Positions 18,665 through 28,211 are shown, counted from the first letter of the stretch. The stretch: 64,000 bases of DNA from G963662605 sp963662605 (GCA_963662605.1 OY759785.1:1178001-1242000), one strand, 5' to 3'. Notes: generated by a model not told the origin, from the letters alone. A program made the numbers and translations.

Positions 18665-19780
18665 ATGGCAAATCCTAATAGTATCAAACGTATAGCGATC
18701 AACACCGGCGGTGGCGATGCTCCCGGACTTAATGCAGTAATTAAAGCGGCAGTTATTTCTGCCTGTAACTTAGGCTGGGAAGTCATTGGTATTCGCGATG
18801 GCTTTAACGGAATATTTTTACCTGAAAATTACCCGAATGATGACGGATTAATCAAACTGACACCCGAGAAGGTTGAAAATATTACCGCTTGGGGTGGAAC
18901 TATTTTGGGTACGACAAACCGCGGAAACCCGATGCGTTATCCCATGAAAGACACCAAAGGTAATATCGTTGAAATTGATCGTACAGATGAAATTGTAGCA
19001 GGAATGCGCAGAGAAAAGATTGACGCGTTGATTGCTATCGGCGGCGACGGATCTCTTTCAATGGCGAACTACTTTGCGAAAAAAGGGGTGAAAGTTGTCG
19101 GCGTTCCGAAAACTATTGATAACGATCTTGCCGGAACAGAAATTACGTTTGGTTTTAATACCGCGGTTTCATTTGCAACTGAAGCAATTGACCGTCTGCA
19201 TTCAACAGCACGTTCACACGGCAGAATTATGGTTGTTGAAGTTATGGGTCGTTATGCAGGCTGGATCGCAATGGAAGCCGGTATCGCAACATCTGCCGAT
19301 GTTATTCTGATACCTGAAATTCCGTACGATATCAGTCAGGTCGCCGCCCATATAAATGCTTCGTATGAAAAAGGAAGAAAACATGCGATCATCGTTATTG
19401 CGGAAGGTGCAATACCGAAAGACGGAACAACCGCTATTATTGAAACCGAAGCCGGTAAACTGGAGCGTCTCGGCGGTGCAGCTGACCGGTTCAGCGAAGA
19501 GCTCAAGGGATTAGTACAAAGTGAAGTCCGTACTCTGATCTTAGGTCACTTGCTCCGCGGCGGAAGCCCGACAGCCTATGACCGCCTTCTCTCATTACGT
19601 TTTGGCGCAGCAGCAGTCCGCGCACTGAATGACGGTTTGAACGGTGTTATGGTTGCTTTGGATGGTCCTAATGTTAAATACTTGCCTCTTGATGAAGTAT
19701 CCGGTAAAATGAGATACGTTCCTCTTGATGCGGATGTATTGACAACAGGAAGAAACCTCGGCATCTGCTTCGGCGACTAA
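18665..19780 (+). CDS. pfkA: 6-phosphofructokinase
   Basis: 371 aa, GGAG six bases before the ATG. Nucleotide-binding GGGDAPGLNAVIKA (15-28), GGDGSLSMANY and catalytic PKTIDNDLAGTEITFGFNTA are present. The Gly in GGDGS is typical of ATP-dependent enzymes, whereas the Lys in PKTIDND is what pyrophosphate-dependent enzymes carry. The combination occurs in the mixed group III family, so the phosphoryl donor is probably ATP but not certain. It catalyses fructose 6-phosphate phosphorylation in glycolysis. Monocistronic, with a terminator after it. Confidence 0.95.
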   Translation: MANPNSIKRIAINTGGGDAPGLNAVIKAAVISACNLGWEVIGIRDGFNGIFLPENYPNDDGLIKLTPEKVENITAWGGTILGTTNRGNPMRYPMKDTKGNIVEIDRTDEIVAGMRREKIDALIAIGGDGSLSMANYFAKKGVKVVGVPKTIDNDLAGTEITFGFNTAVSFATEAIDRLHSTARSHGRIMVVEVMGRYAGWIAMEAGIATSADVILIPEIPYDISQVAAHINASYEKGRKHAIIVIAEGAIPKDGTTAIIETEAGKLERLGGAADRFSEELKGLVQSEVRTLILGHLLRGGSPTAYDRLLSLRFGAAAVRALNDGLNGVMVALDGPNVKYLPLDEVSGKMRYVPLDADVLTTGRNLGICFGD

Positions 19781-19802
19781 AAAGTTAATCAGATAAAATC
19801 AT

Positions 19803-19832
19803 AAACCCCGTCTTGCAAGGCGGGGTTTTATG
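19803..19832 (+). terminator. Intrinsic terminator of pfkA
   Basis: AAACCCCG, then TCTT/AAGG continuing the stem, then CGGGGTTT and four T; about 20 bases after the pfkA stop. Confidence 0.88.
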
Positions 19833-19922
19833 TATTTAAGTGTTTTCGAAGTTTGACAGAAAGAAACCGGACTTGTATAAATCCACCTGAATTTTGCATT
19901 GCTCGTTAGTTTAGATATGTGA

Positions 19923-19955
19923 TTTATGCCGTAGGCATTAAATTTTTGTAGAACT
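19923..19955. repeat. Short palindromic repeat with TTTGTAGAAC tail
   Basis: TATGCCGTAGGCATTAAA followed by TTTTTGTAGAAC. The stem ATGCC/GGCAT and the TTTGTAGAAC tail recur at 34335-34420 in three variants, so this is a small dispersed palindrome family. Confidence 0.6.
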
Positions 19956-19999
19956 TAAAATTTTGAATTAAGAATAAAGATTAAAAAGATAAAAGCAGC

Positions 20000-20398
20000 A
20001 TGCCTCACAGCAATAAAATAGAAGTAAGGGAATCAGAAATTCACGGTAAAGGAATTTTTGCGAAGGATTTTATTCCCGCCGGAGAGATCATTATGGTTAT
20101 CGAGGGCGAAGTTATCAACGAAGATGAATGTGTACGGCGTGAGAACGAAGAAGATAACGTCTACATTTTTTGGAACGGGGATAATTATATTGATACTGCC
20201 AATACCGACGTTATAAAATATATCAACCACGACTGCGATTATAACTGCGAAGTTGACGACAAAGACGACAATAGCTTGTATCTCATATCTGCTGTTGATA
20301 TTCAGCCTGGTGCAGAATTAACCATTGATTACGGCTATGAAGAGATATATGAATTTTGCCAGTGCAATAGCTGCCGGAGCGAAAATACAAGCGACTGA
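20000..20398 (+). CDS. Small SET-domain protein (putative lysine methyltransferase)
   Basis: 132 aa, almost exactly one SET domain. EVRESEIHGKGIFAKDFIPAGE opens the fold. YINHDCDYNCEV is the conserved NHxCxxN motif that binds S-adenosylmethionine, and ELTIDYGYEE holds the catalytic Tyr. EFCQCNSCR is a post-SET-like Cys cluster that may bind zinc with the Cys of the NHDC motif. Bacterial SET proteins of this size methylate lysines in proteins, but the target is unknown. The stop codon ends directly beside the minus-strand menD stop, so it is not in an operon. Confidence 0.88.
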   Translation: MPHSNKIEVRESEIHGKGIFAKDFIPAGEIIMVIEGEVINEDECVRRENEEDNVYIFWNGDNYIDTANTDVIKYINHDCDYNCEVDDKDDNSLYLISAVDIQPGAELTIDYGYEEIYEFCQCNSCRSENTSD

Positions 20399-22153
20399 TT
20401 AAACACCGCCGATACATCTTCTCAGTTCATTCCTCTTATCCGCAGAATACTCCGGATCAACAAGTATCTCGATGACGTTAAACGTTTTTGACTTGAGGCA
20501 TTTCCGCAATGAAGCGGTAAGTGCTTCTTTCGTTTTTACCGGATAGAAATTCCCTTTGAATCCCTGCACTAACGGCTTAAAGTCGATATCAGGTGAGGTT
20601 ACAAAATATTCTTTGAACGCATTGCCGTACTGAGCGACCGGCAGCATATCGAAAATCCTTCCGCCGTTATTATTCATAACAAGTATGGTTAAGGGAATGC
20701 GATATTTTTTTCCGATCAACAGCGAATTAATATCATAATAAAACGAAACATCGCCGGTAACGAGAAATGTATGTTCTTTGTTTTCAAATGCTAACCCGAA
20801 TGCAGTAGCGGTAATCCCGTCAATGCCGCTGGCGCCGCGATTCTGTTTAACATAAATTTTCTTTTTCACGGGAGATGCGAAATTATTATAATCCCGTATC
20901 GGCAGGCTATTGCCGAGCATCAGCGTGCTGTTGGCCGGGAGCGCATCAATAACAATATTGACGAGCTCCGCTTCCTGTATTTTCCCTTTCGGGGATAAAA
21001 TCTTTTTCTTTTTTCTCTCCATCGCGGCATCCGCCTTCTTCATGTATGAAAGCAGATTGCTTTTGCCTGCTGCCTTTTTCTTTTGGGGCAGCGCGAGCAT
21101 ATCAAGTAGAAACGACTTGGATTTTCTGTTAATGATAAGCCGGTTTTTATCGGTCGGATCAAACCTGTCGCCGTACGTATTTATAACGATACGGAAATCT
21201 TTGGATGTTGTTAATAGTTTCTCCACCAGAACGGAGGTCATTGTTCTTCCGAAAATGATGATAACGTCCGGCTGAAATTCTTCAGGGAGAGCACGTCCTC
21301 TTAAGAACGTATCATAATTGGCAACAAGGTTTGATAGCGCCTTGTTTGTAAATCGTATTCCGGATGCCGCATCTCCAAAGATAACGGCGTTATACCTGCG
21401 GGCAAGCTCATTAACAAGGGGATAAAAATCATCCTCAAAATCACCGGGGCCGACAAGAAACAGCGGGTTTTTACTTGCTGATAAAACCTTCTCGATTTTT
21501 TTCAATGTTGCGGCGGGTACGTGACCTTCGTTTTTATTCTGATCGGCTGAGATATGCAGCTTCTCTTCTGTTGCTCGCGTAAATACATCTAATGAAATAT
21601 CATCGGTGGTAGTATGCGGCTCAAAAGGTTTTTCGAACGGGAAATTAAAATGCACCGGACCGCGGTTTTCGAATATCGCAGTGTCGAGTCCTTTTTCAAT
21701 TTTCTTTCTGTAAGTCTGAATACCTTTTAAAGTCGGCTGCGGAAGTCCGAAGTCCGCAAAAAACCTGATGTGATTTTTGTAAATATTGGATTGACGGATT
21801 GTCTGGTTCGCTCCGGTATCAACGAGATATTCGGGGCGGTCTGCCGTGCAAACAATTAACGGTACGCGCTGTTGATATGCTTCTATAATCGCCGGGTAGT
21901 ATTCAGCAACAGCAGTACCCGATGTGCACATGAGCACGACGGGTTTGTTAATGGAACGCGCCAAACCGAGAGCGAAAAAACCCGCTCCGCGTTCGTCAAT
22001 AACGGAGATTGCTTTAATGTCTTTGTTATCTACGGCAGCTAAAGTAAGTGATGTATTCCGTGAACCGGGGGAAATAATGATATGTCGTATATCCGCATCG
22101 AGCAGACTGTTGATAAAAATATCTGCCCAAAAGTAATTTCTATTTATCTTCAT
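20399..22153 (-). CDS. menD: MenD, SEPHCHC synthase
   Basis: 584 aa, usual length. A thiamine diphosphate-dependent enzyme that joins isochorismate and 2-oxoglutarate in menaquinone synthesis. The N-terminal Pyr domain has IISPGSRNTSLTLAA and the catalytic Glu region ISVIDERGAGFFALG. The C-terminal PP domain has TGDVSFYYDINSLL, the Mg/ThDP motif, and MNNNGGRIFDMLP. Its 5' end overlaps menF by 14 bases, giving a menF-menD order with coupled translation; other men genes are outside. Confidence 0.95.
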   Translation of the reverse strand: MKINRNYFWADIFINSLLDADIRHIIISPGSRNTSLTLAAVDNKDIKAISVIDERGAGFFALGLARSINKPVVLMCTSGTAVAEYYPAIIEAYQQRVPLIVCTADRPEYLVDTGANQTIRQSNIYKNHIRFFADFGLPQPTLKGIQTYRKKIEKGLDTAIFENRGPVHFNFPFEKPFEPHTTTDDISLDVFTRATEEKLHISADQNKNEGHVPAATLKKIEKVLSASKNPLFLVGPGDFEDDFYPLVNELARRYNAVIFGDAASGIRFTNKALSNLVANYDTFLRGRALPEEFQPDVIIIFGRTMTSVLVEKLLTTSKDFRIVINTYGDRFDPTDKNRLIINRKSKSFLLDMLALPQKKKAAGKSNLLSYMKKADAAMERKKKKILSPKGKIQEAELVNIVIDALPANSTLMLGNSLPIRDYNNFASPVKKKIYVKQNRGASGIDGITATAFGLAFENKEHTFLVTGDVSFYYDINSLLIGKKYRIPLTILVMNNNGGRIFDMLPVAQYGNAFKEYFVTSPDIDFKPLVQGFKGNFYPVKTKEALTASLRKCLKSKTFNVIEILVDPEYSADKRNELRRCIGGV

Positions 22154-23498
22154 TGTAAAAAAGCTTTATAATTGATTCCGCTTTATACTGCGATTCTTCA
22201 TATTCTCCGCCGGCGTTGCTGTCTTTAACGATACCGCACCCCGCATACACGTGCATCTGCTTGTCTTTCAGTAAAGCAAGACGCAGTAAAATATAAAAAT
22301 TGCCGTTCTGTTTATTAGTCAGCCATCCGGACAGGCCGCAATATAATCCACGGGAATGAGTTTCCAAACTGTTAATTAACGCGTATGCGATTTCTTTCGG
22401 GTCTCCGCACGTCGCGGGTGTAGGGTAGAGATCGGAAATTACGTTGTCTAAATCGGCACGCCGGAATCCTTCAGCCCGGATTTCCGTGCGCAGGTGCATA
22501 ATACGAAGAAGTTTTTTTATCTCCGGCACCTTATTGAATGTGACATTACGGGCATGTCTCCGTAATGCCGAGGCGATGAATTGCACAACGCAGTCATGTT
22601 CAAATCGCTCTTTTTCACTGTTCATCAAATCTGCTGCGTTAGCCGAATCTTCTTCTTCAGATTTGCCGCGTTTTGCACTTCCCGCAATAGCTTCGGAATA
22701 AATTGTATCACCTTCCAAAGAAAACAATTTTTCCGGAGACGCACCGACAATAAAACTTTTTCCGCGGCGGAAAGAAAAGCGATATGCTGAAGTTTGCTTT
22801 TCCAGATTATCCGCGACAACAGCATATTCTGGTTCTGTTTCAAAAGAATATTGCATGTGCCGTGAAAGGACTGCTTTTTGTATAGTGCCGTTTAGTATCG
22901 CATTTTGCATCTCTGCGATTGAATTAGCCCATTGAGTTTTGTCCTCAGGCGCATCCAGTAAAACGGGTGCGCATTTTTCCTGACCGGCATCATCTTCCGG
23001 TATGGCGTATATAACTTTCAAAAGAGTGGAAGATGATTGCGCTTCAAAACTATTTTGTATAATAAAGCAGCCGACAGGATTTTTCAGAAAAACGAATTCG
23101 GGAATAAAAATAGAATCCTCAAAATCGCTCCACTCCGGAGCCTCTGACTTGTTAAACATTTTTTGCAGGAAAAGTAGAGGAAACTCCGTCTTTCCGGATT
23201 CATCGAGAACAGTATAGGAGCTAAATAATTTCGATCCGGCGGTATTCAACGATGTGTCGGACAAATTTTCCCGGTAAATCTCACCCACAGTTAAAAACCT
23301 GAGTGAGGCGTCGGGGGAGATGTATTGATAGAATATTTCTTCGCTCTGTGATAAGGAGGCTATCTTCCGGGTAAAATCTATGGAAGCTGCCTGCAGAACT
23401 TTGCTTGCAAATGCGGTCCGGTATGAATCTTCTATTTTTTCAAATCCGGTCTTAACACTAACATAATCATCTTGAACTAAGATGGTCACACTCCTCAA
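22140..23498 (-). CDS. menF: Isochorismate synthase MenF
   Basis: 452 aa. Chorismate-utilising enzyme fold, with the conserved C-terminal half: VGASPEKLFSLEG, AGSAKRGKSEEED, LMNSEKERFEHDCV, TPATCGDPKEIAYALI and RGLYCGLSGWL (catalytic and Mg-binding residues). It isomerises chorismate to isochorismate for menaquinone, consistent with the overlapping menD. The start is a TTG at 23498; a GTG three codons in is an alternative with GAGGAG close before it. The chain fits the MenF/EntC group rather than anthranilate synthase. Confidence 0.92.
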   Translation of the reverse strand: MRSVTILVQDDYVSVKTGFEKIEDSYRTAFASKVLQAASIDFTRKIASLSQSEEIFYQYISPDASLRFLTVGEIYRENLSDTSLNTAGSKLFSSYTVLDESGKTEFPLLFLQKMFNKSEAPEWSDFEDSIFIPEFVFLKNPVGCFIIQNSFEAQSSSTLLKVIYAIPEDDAGQEKCAPVLLDAPEDKTQWANSIAEMQNAILNGTIQKAVLSRHMQYSFETEPEYAVVADNLEKQTSAYRFSFRRGKSFIVGASPEKLFSLEGDTIYSEAIAGSAKRGKSEEEDSANAADLMNSEKERFEHDCVVQFIASALRRHARNVTFNKVPEIKKLLRIMHLRTEIRAEGFRRADLDNVISDLYPTPATCGDPKEIAYALINSLETHSRGLYCGLSGWLTNKQNGNFYILLRLALLKDKQMHVYAGCGIVKDSNAGGEYEESQYKAESIIKLFYNEDK

Positions 23499-23810
23499 AT
23501 ACGAAATATTTAATCAATAACACAGAAATTTAGAGAAAGTCCCGAAGTTAATCAAAAATGATTTTTGATATTGAAAGATTCTCCTCTCCCAAGTCACGAA
23601 GTGACTTAATTTGAACCTGCCCGACTGCGCCATGCAGGCGGGTAACCCCCGGTGGAGCTTGCGGAACCGGGGGTAGAGATCCCACAAAAAAAACGTCCCC
23701 GAAGGGGGCGAACAAAATCAATCAGAAAATATCGCACACTGTCATCTATGCAGTCTATTTTCACAATAACTGATTTTTCATCATTTTTGTTTTACTAAAC
23801 TCAATTTATC
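23499..23810. repeat. Intergenic region with three palindromes
   Basis: Between menF and the divergent MFS gene. It holds AAGTCAC/GTGACTT near 23591, a CCTGCCCG...GCAGGCGGG palindrome near 23617-23643 that recurs in other gaps, ACCCCCGGT (23644-23652) pairing with ACCGGGGGT (23666-23674), and GTCCCC/GGGGGC at 23695-23709. No gene is apparent. Promoters for both neighbours must lie here, but none is clear. Confidence 0.6.
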
Positions 23811-25094
23811 ATGTATATCATACAACGCTTTTTACGATTACATAAGTTCCCGCCGGAACACCGGAATGACATTACGATAAATGCACTGATGCATATATCG
23901 GATGGCTCATTGTTCTTTTTGGCAATGAGTTTTATTGCCATGCAGACGATAATCCCGGTTTTCATCCAATCGCTTGGCGGGGGAGCGGTGGCAATCGGAT
24001 TCCTGCCGATATTATGGACGCTGGGAACGAGTCTGCCCCAGATATTTCTGAAGAACGAAAAATTCATCCCGGTCATAAAACCGCTTGTCATGAAAATTGC
24101 TTTCTATCAGCGGTTCGCATACTTTATAACCGGTGTTGTAATCATACTGGCGTTTCCACATCTGCCGCAGCATACGAATCTCATACTGTTCTTCATGCTC
24201 TTGTCACTCTGCGCTTTCATGGGCAGCCTTTCATCGCCGAACTGGTTTTACCTGATTTCGAAAACCGTTCCCGTTATATTACGTGGCCGGGTTATAGCAA
24301 TACGGCAGTTGATCGGTTCGTTCCTCGGTATTCCCAGCGGTATTATTATTACCTATGTATTGGTGACATTTCACACTCCGTATAACTACGGAATGTTGTT
24401 CATTATCTTTTTCCTGATCTCTGTCTGGTCGCTGGTGTTTCTTAACAAGGTCAGAGAATTCCCTTCAGAGGAGAAGCCTGCCGATGCAAATAAGGAAAAA
24501 TTCAAGATCAGTTATCTGCTGAAATCAAATAAGAACTTTAAGGCATATCTTGCAGGGGATATTGTCATGCAATCTGTCTTTACTATTGTCCCGTTCTTCG
24601 CAGTATTTGCTTTAAAGAAGTTCAATCTGCCTGACGCGGCGGCGGGAGGCTTTACTATCGTATATATGATCGGAATGGTAGTGGGGAATATCATATTCGG
24701 TATACTGCCCGATTACTTTGGTCACAAGGTGAATATTCTGGCCATGGCTTTGAGTCTGACAATTGCGTCACTCTTTGCGTACATGAGTCAATCAATCTAC
24801 GCTTTTTATATCGTGTTTATTTGCAGCGCATTCGCAAACAGTATATTGGGTATATCCCGGCTTGCAATAATCCTTGAAATGGTTGAGGAGTCCAAACGAC
24901 GCTTTTACATTGCTGCCCTTAGCTCAATTGCTTCGCCGTTCGTATTGTCGGGACTGTTGAACGGGTATGTTATTCGCACATACGGATATGAATGCATGTT
25001 TGTCATATACGCAATACTCAGCATCGGGGCTTTTTTCTGGGTTTTGTTCAAAGTTAGAGATCCGAGGAAAAAGAAAGCTGTAGTAACTTATTAA
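23811..25094 (+). CDS. MFS transporter
   Basis: 427 aa with about 12 hydrophobic segments in two halves around a hydrophilic loop (about 220-235, EFPSEEKPADANKEK). Loop 2-3 signature-like residues are weak, but the overall MFS topology is clear. It starts with a cytoplasmic N-terminus of about 30 residues. No ligand can be assigned. It stands alone, with a 70-100 base gap before the PtsN-like gene on the same strand. Confidence 0.85.
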   Translation: MYIIQRFLRLHKFPPEHRNDITINALMHISDGSLFFLAMSFIAMQTIIPVFIQSLGGGAVAIGFLPILWTLGTSLPQIFLKNEKFIPVIKPLVMKIAFYQRFAYFITGVVIILAFPHLPQHTNLILFFMLLSLCAFMGSLSSPNWFYLISKTVPVILRGRVIAIRQLIGSFLGIPSGIIITYVLVTFHTPYNYGMLFIIFFLISVWSLVFLNKVREFPSEEKPADANKEKFKISYLLKSNKNFKAYLAGDIVMQSVFTIVPFFAVFALKKFNLPDAAAGGFTIVYMIGMVVGNIIFGILPDYFGHKVNILAMALSLTIASLFAYMSQSIYAFYIVFICSAFANSILGISRLAIILEMVEESKRRFYIAALSSIASPFVLSGLLNGYVIRTYGYECMFVIYAILSIGAFFWVLFKVRDPRKKKAVVTY

Positions 25095-25195
25095 GTTAAA
25101 AACAGTTGGCTTTAAAATAGGCTTTTTGCGTGATTGATTACCATCCGCAACTTTCGTAAATTTAAGTGATGAATTATTTAGAATTAGAGAAGAAT

Positions 25196-25666
25196 ATGAA
25201 ACTTACAGACCTTATAACTGAAAAAACGATAATACCGGAATTTAAAAGCAAAAACAAAACCGATATTATTAACGAACTAATAGATCTTTTTAAAGATGAT
25301 CCGCGGGTGAAGAATCTGGAGAAAGTCCGGGAGACAGTTCTCGAACGTGAAAAAATTATGTCTACGGGAGTCGGCAAGAATTTTGCGATTCCACATGGTA
25401 AGACCGATGCTGTTGAAGATGTTGTTTGCGCCTTTGGCCGCTCAACACAGCCTATCGAATATCAGTCGCTTGACGACCAGCCCGTACACATTGTATTTCT
25501 TATAGTCGGCCAGGATAGTCAAGTCAGCCTTCATATAAAATTATTGAGCCGTATTTCACGTATGATGACGAATGATGATTTCAGGGCGAAGCTCATCAAT
25601 GCAAAAACGACTCAGGAAATCCTTGCGATATTTAAGCAGGAAGAAGCTGAGTATATAGAGTTATAA
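25196..25666 (+). CDS. PTS EIIA-type protein (PtsN-like)
   Basis: 156 aa from the ATG at 25196, preceded by GAGAAG; an upstream ATG at 25166 adds 10 residues. The fold is EIIA-Man/Fru/Ntr with the phosphorylatable His in NFAIPHGKTDAV and the typical start MKLTDLI...IIPEFKSKNKTDIINELIDL. TGVGKNFAIPHG is the conserved family segment. No PTS permease or HPr is nearby, so a regulatory rather than sugar-transport role is likely. Confidence 0.88.
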   Translation: MKLTDLITEKTIIPEFKSKNKTDIINELIDLFKDDPRVKNLEKVRETVLEREKIMSTGVGKNFAIPHGKTDAVEDVVCAFGRSTQPIEYQSLDDQPVHIVFLIVGQDSQVSLHIKLLSRISRMMTNDDFRAKLINAKTTQEILAIFKQEEAEYIEL

Positions 25667-25756
25667 AATATTAAAAATTGCATGTTGAGAATTAAACATG
25701 GCTGTTTTTAAATGAGTGCAAGAATTTCTCTTTATAAATTTATTTTAAGGAACTCA

Positions 25757-25860
25757 CCCCCAACCCCTCTCCGCGCCTTCGGCGGGCAGGCTTAACAAGA
25801 GAGGGAGAGCCACAAAATCTGAAATTCTTTTGAACATTACCGGCTGGGGAGAGTTTTTTT
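25757..25860. repeat. Palindromic intergenic repeat with a nested insertion
   Basis: CACCCCCAACCCCTCTC and AAGAGAGGGAGAG are arms of one palindrome, and the loop carries a second palindrome-like unit around CGCCTTCGGCGGGCAGGC. A GGGGAGAGTTTTTTT stretch at 25847-25860 could end transcription of the PtsN-like gene. Similar CCTGCCCG/CAGGCGGG units appear in other gaps of this window. Confidence 0.55.
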
Positions 25861-25928
25861 GTTTTGTGAAGTGAGTAAGTCCCGAATAGAAGTAAATCCA
25901 TTCATAGTATTATTTTAAAGTTAAGCTG

Positions 25929-26447
25929 ATGCCATTAAAAAAACCGGTTGAGCTTCCTAAGGTTCCGAAAACCCGCAAGAAAAATATTGATAAAATAAAA
26001 TCTGCGGTGCCCGAAAAGAAAAAAGATGCAATCGAGTACACGATAAAGACCTACTTTCAATATGACAAGGTTCAGAAAAAACAGTTCTATGTCATAAGTC
26101 TTTATACGGTAAAGGAATTTTCATATTTGACCTATGAGATATCCGTCAATGTTGTTAAAACGAAAAACAATATTGAAATAAGCCTTTTAGGGTTAAACAC
26201 GCGGCAGACTTGTCTGGTTGAAGCAAAAAACGCATTTACCGATTTGTTTTTTGAGAACCTGTTCGGCAAGCATACAATCTCCTTTATCAAACAGGATGGC
26301 AGTATAAACTCATTCCTCATTGATTTCAACATCTTCAAAAAAGAAATTATCGTATTGCAAGAAACCTCGCCGAAGAAAAAAAACAACAGAACGTTCTGCA
26401 CGTTCGAAGTTGATCACTCGCTATTCAGTTTCGGCAAAGGAGAATAA
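25929..26447 (+). CDS. Conserved-looking protein of unknown function
   Basis: 172 aa. It starts with a basic Pro/Lys-rich stretch (LKKPVELPKVPKTRKKNIDK) and then a mixed alpha/beta region with no membrane segment or signal. It is followed by lgt after 5 bases and then by rlmB, so it is probably co-transcribed with them. I do not recognise the family. Confidence 0.6.
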   Translation: MPLKKPVELPKVPKTRKKNIDKIKSAVPEKKKDAIEYTIKTYFQYDKVQKKQFYVISLYTVKEFSYLTYEISVNVVKTKNNIEISLLGLNTRQTCLVEAKNAFTDLFFENLFGKHTISFIKQDGSINSFLIDFNIFKKEIIVLQETSPKKKNNRTFCTFEVDHSLFSFGKGE

Positions 26448-26452
26448 TCCCC

Positions 26453-27313
26453 GTGTGTCCTGAATTATTGAAAATCGGTCCCCTCACCATTTACAGTTAC
26501 GGCTTGATGCTCGGTATCTCTTTTATTGTTGCCAGTTTCATATTGGCAAAGGAATATAAACGTGCCGGCCTGCCTGAATCGGTAGCCTCCGAAATTACGT
26601 TGATGGCGATTATCTTCGGAGTTGCCGGAAGCAAACTGTTTCACCTCTTTGAAAACTGGGAAGAGTTTCTTCATAATCCTGCAAGCATGATGTTTTCTCC
26701 CGGCGGATTGACGTACTACGGCGGATTCATTCTGGTTACTATTGCTATTGTGCTTTATTGCCGGAAGAAAAAAATCCCGTTTCTCCGTTTGGCTGATTTG
26801 ACCGCACCATCACTTGCCATTGCCTATGGCATTGGAAGAATCGGCTGCCATCTTGCGGGTGACGGCGATTACGGCATTCCGACCAAACTTCCCTGGGGCG
26901 TGAATTATGAGAACGGCATTGTTAAACCGATGGATATGTTCAGAGGCAGTATATTCGAGAAAAATTTTCCCGGCGGTTTTGTCCCCAATAATACGCCATT
27001 ACATCCTACGCCGATTTATGAATTTCTCGGTGCACTTATTATTTTCGGTATTCTCTGGTATTATCGTAAAAAAGCTCTCGATGCCGGACGTTTATTCATA
27101 CTGTACCTTATCCTTTCGGCAATTGCCAGATTCTCCGTTGAATTGCTCCGGCTCAATCCGAATTTTGTATGGGGAATGACAGAAGCCCAATTCATATCTG
27201 TTGTGCTTTTCTTCGGCGGACTGCTCGGATTCATTTATCTGAAGGGGAAAACATCACCTCCGATGCCTGAACTGAACCCAAAGGCAGTAAAGAAAAAGAA
27301 AGACGTGAAATAG
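26453..27313 (+). CDS. lgt: Prolipoprotein diacylglyceryl transferase
   Basis: 286 aa, GTG start five bases after the previous stop. Seven membrane segments and the Lgt signatures: FGVAGSKLFHLFENW, GLTYYGGFI and the Arg-containing AYGIGRIGCHLAGDGDYG (phosphatidylglycerol binding and catalytic Arg). HPTPIYEFLG is also typical. It transfers diacylglycerol to the lipobox Cys of lipoprotein precursors, which this window also contains. Longer Lys-rich tail (KKKKDVK) than usual. Followed by rlmB after 1 base, so the two are coupled. Confidence 0.95.
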   Translation: MCPELLKIGPLTIYSYGLMLGISFIVASFILAKEYKRAGLPESVASEITLMAIIFGVAGSKLFHLFENWEEFLHNPASMMFSPGGLTYYGGFILVTIAIVLYCRKKKIPFLRLADLTAPSLAIAYGIGRIGCHLAGDGDYGIPTKLPWGVNYENGIVKPMDMFRGSIFEKNFPGGFVPNNTPLHPTPIYEFLGALIIFGILWYYRKKALDAGRLFILYLILSAIARFSVELLRLNPNFVWGMTEAQFISVVLFFGGLLGFIYLKGKTSPPMPELNPKAVKKKKDVK

Positions 27314-27314
27314 T

Positions 27315-28040
27315 ATGGTCATTACCGGAAGAAAACCTGTTCTTGAATCATTGAGGAATGATGCCTCAATCAGTAAGATTTATATTCAGTTCGGTAACAG
27401 GGGCGATGTCATTGAGCAGATAAAACAACTCGCAAAGCAAAACAACATTCCTGTTTCGGAAGTGGCACCGCAAAAACTTATTGAGATTGCCGGTAGAGGC
27501 GAGACACAGGGAATCGCTGCTTTACGTGAAGAAATAAAATTATTGAATCTCGACCGTGTTATTGAAAAAGCGAAACAGAATAAAAATCCTTTGCTCTTAT
27601 TACTTGATATGATTCAGGATCCGCACAACCTCGGTGCTATACTCCGCACGGCGGAAGCTTCGGGAGTTGACGGAGTTCTCATCACCAAGCATAATTCCGC
27701 CCCTATCAATCAGACCGTCGTAAAAGCGTCAGCAGGCGCAATAGAGCACCTCAATCTTTGTTACATTGATAATCTTGTGCAGGCATTAAAACTTCTCAAG
27801 GATAACGGCTATTGGGTTGTCGGCACATCTTTAGATGGCGACAGGACTCATACCTCGGTTGATTTCAAAATGCCGACCGTACTTGTTATGGGTAATGAAG
27901 AAAAGGGCATCAGACCTTTGACTGCCAGAAACTGCGATTTCCTCGTGAAAATCCCGATGGCTGGAAAAATAAACTCCCTCAACGTCTCCGTCGCAACGGG
28001 CGTAATGCTGTTCGAAGTGCTAAGACAAAAAAGCGTATAA
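27315..28040 (+). CDS. rlmB: 23S rRNA 2'-O-methyltransferase RlmB (TrmH/SpoU family)
   Basis: 241 aa. The N-terminal substrate-binding domain includes GRKPVLESL at the start. The SPOUT domain has LLLDMIQDPHNLGAILRTAEASGV (motif 1), LVMGNEEKGIRP (motif 2) and IPMAGKINSLNVSVATGVMLFEVLRQ (motif 3), forming the trefoil-knot SAM site. It is the RlmB type (G2251) by length and N-terminus, though other SpoU rRNA methyltransferases are possible. Coupled to lgt. Confidence 0.92.
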   Translation: MVITGRKPVLESLRNDASISKIYIQFGNRGDVIEQIKQLAKQNNIPVSEVAPQKLIEIAGRGETQGIAALREEIKLLNLDRVIEKAKQNKNPLLLLLDMIQDPHNLGAILRTAEASGVDGVLITKHNSAPINQTVVKASAGAIEHLNLCYIDNLVQALKLLKDNGYWVVGTSLDGDRTHTSVDFKMPTVLVMGNEEKGIRPLTARNCDFLVKIPMAGKINSLNVSVATGVMLFEVLRQKSV

Positions 28041-28211
28041 CGTACTTTAAAGAATCTTTCGTGTAAGTCATGGGCTAGGAAGGCGCCCCGCGTATTGATA
28101 TTCACTTCTCCGCATAACTATACACTAATAAAATTCACTAAAACCCTCCTAAGAAAACTTTCACTTTGAAAAATTTTCTTATCTTTCCTTAATTAATTAG
28201 GATGGTTTTTT

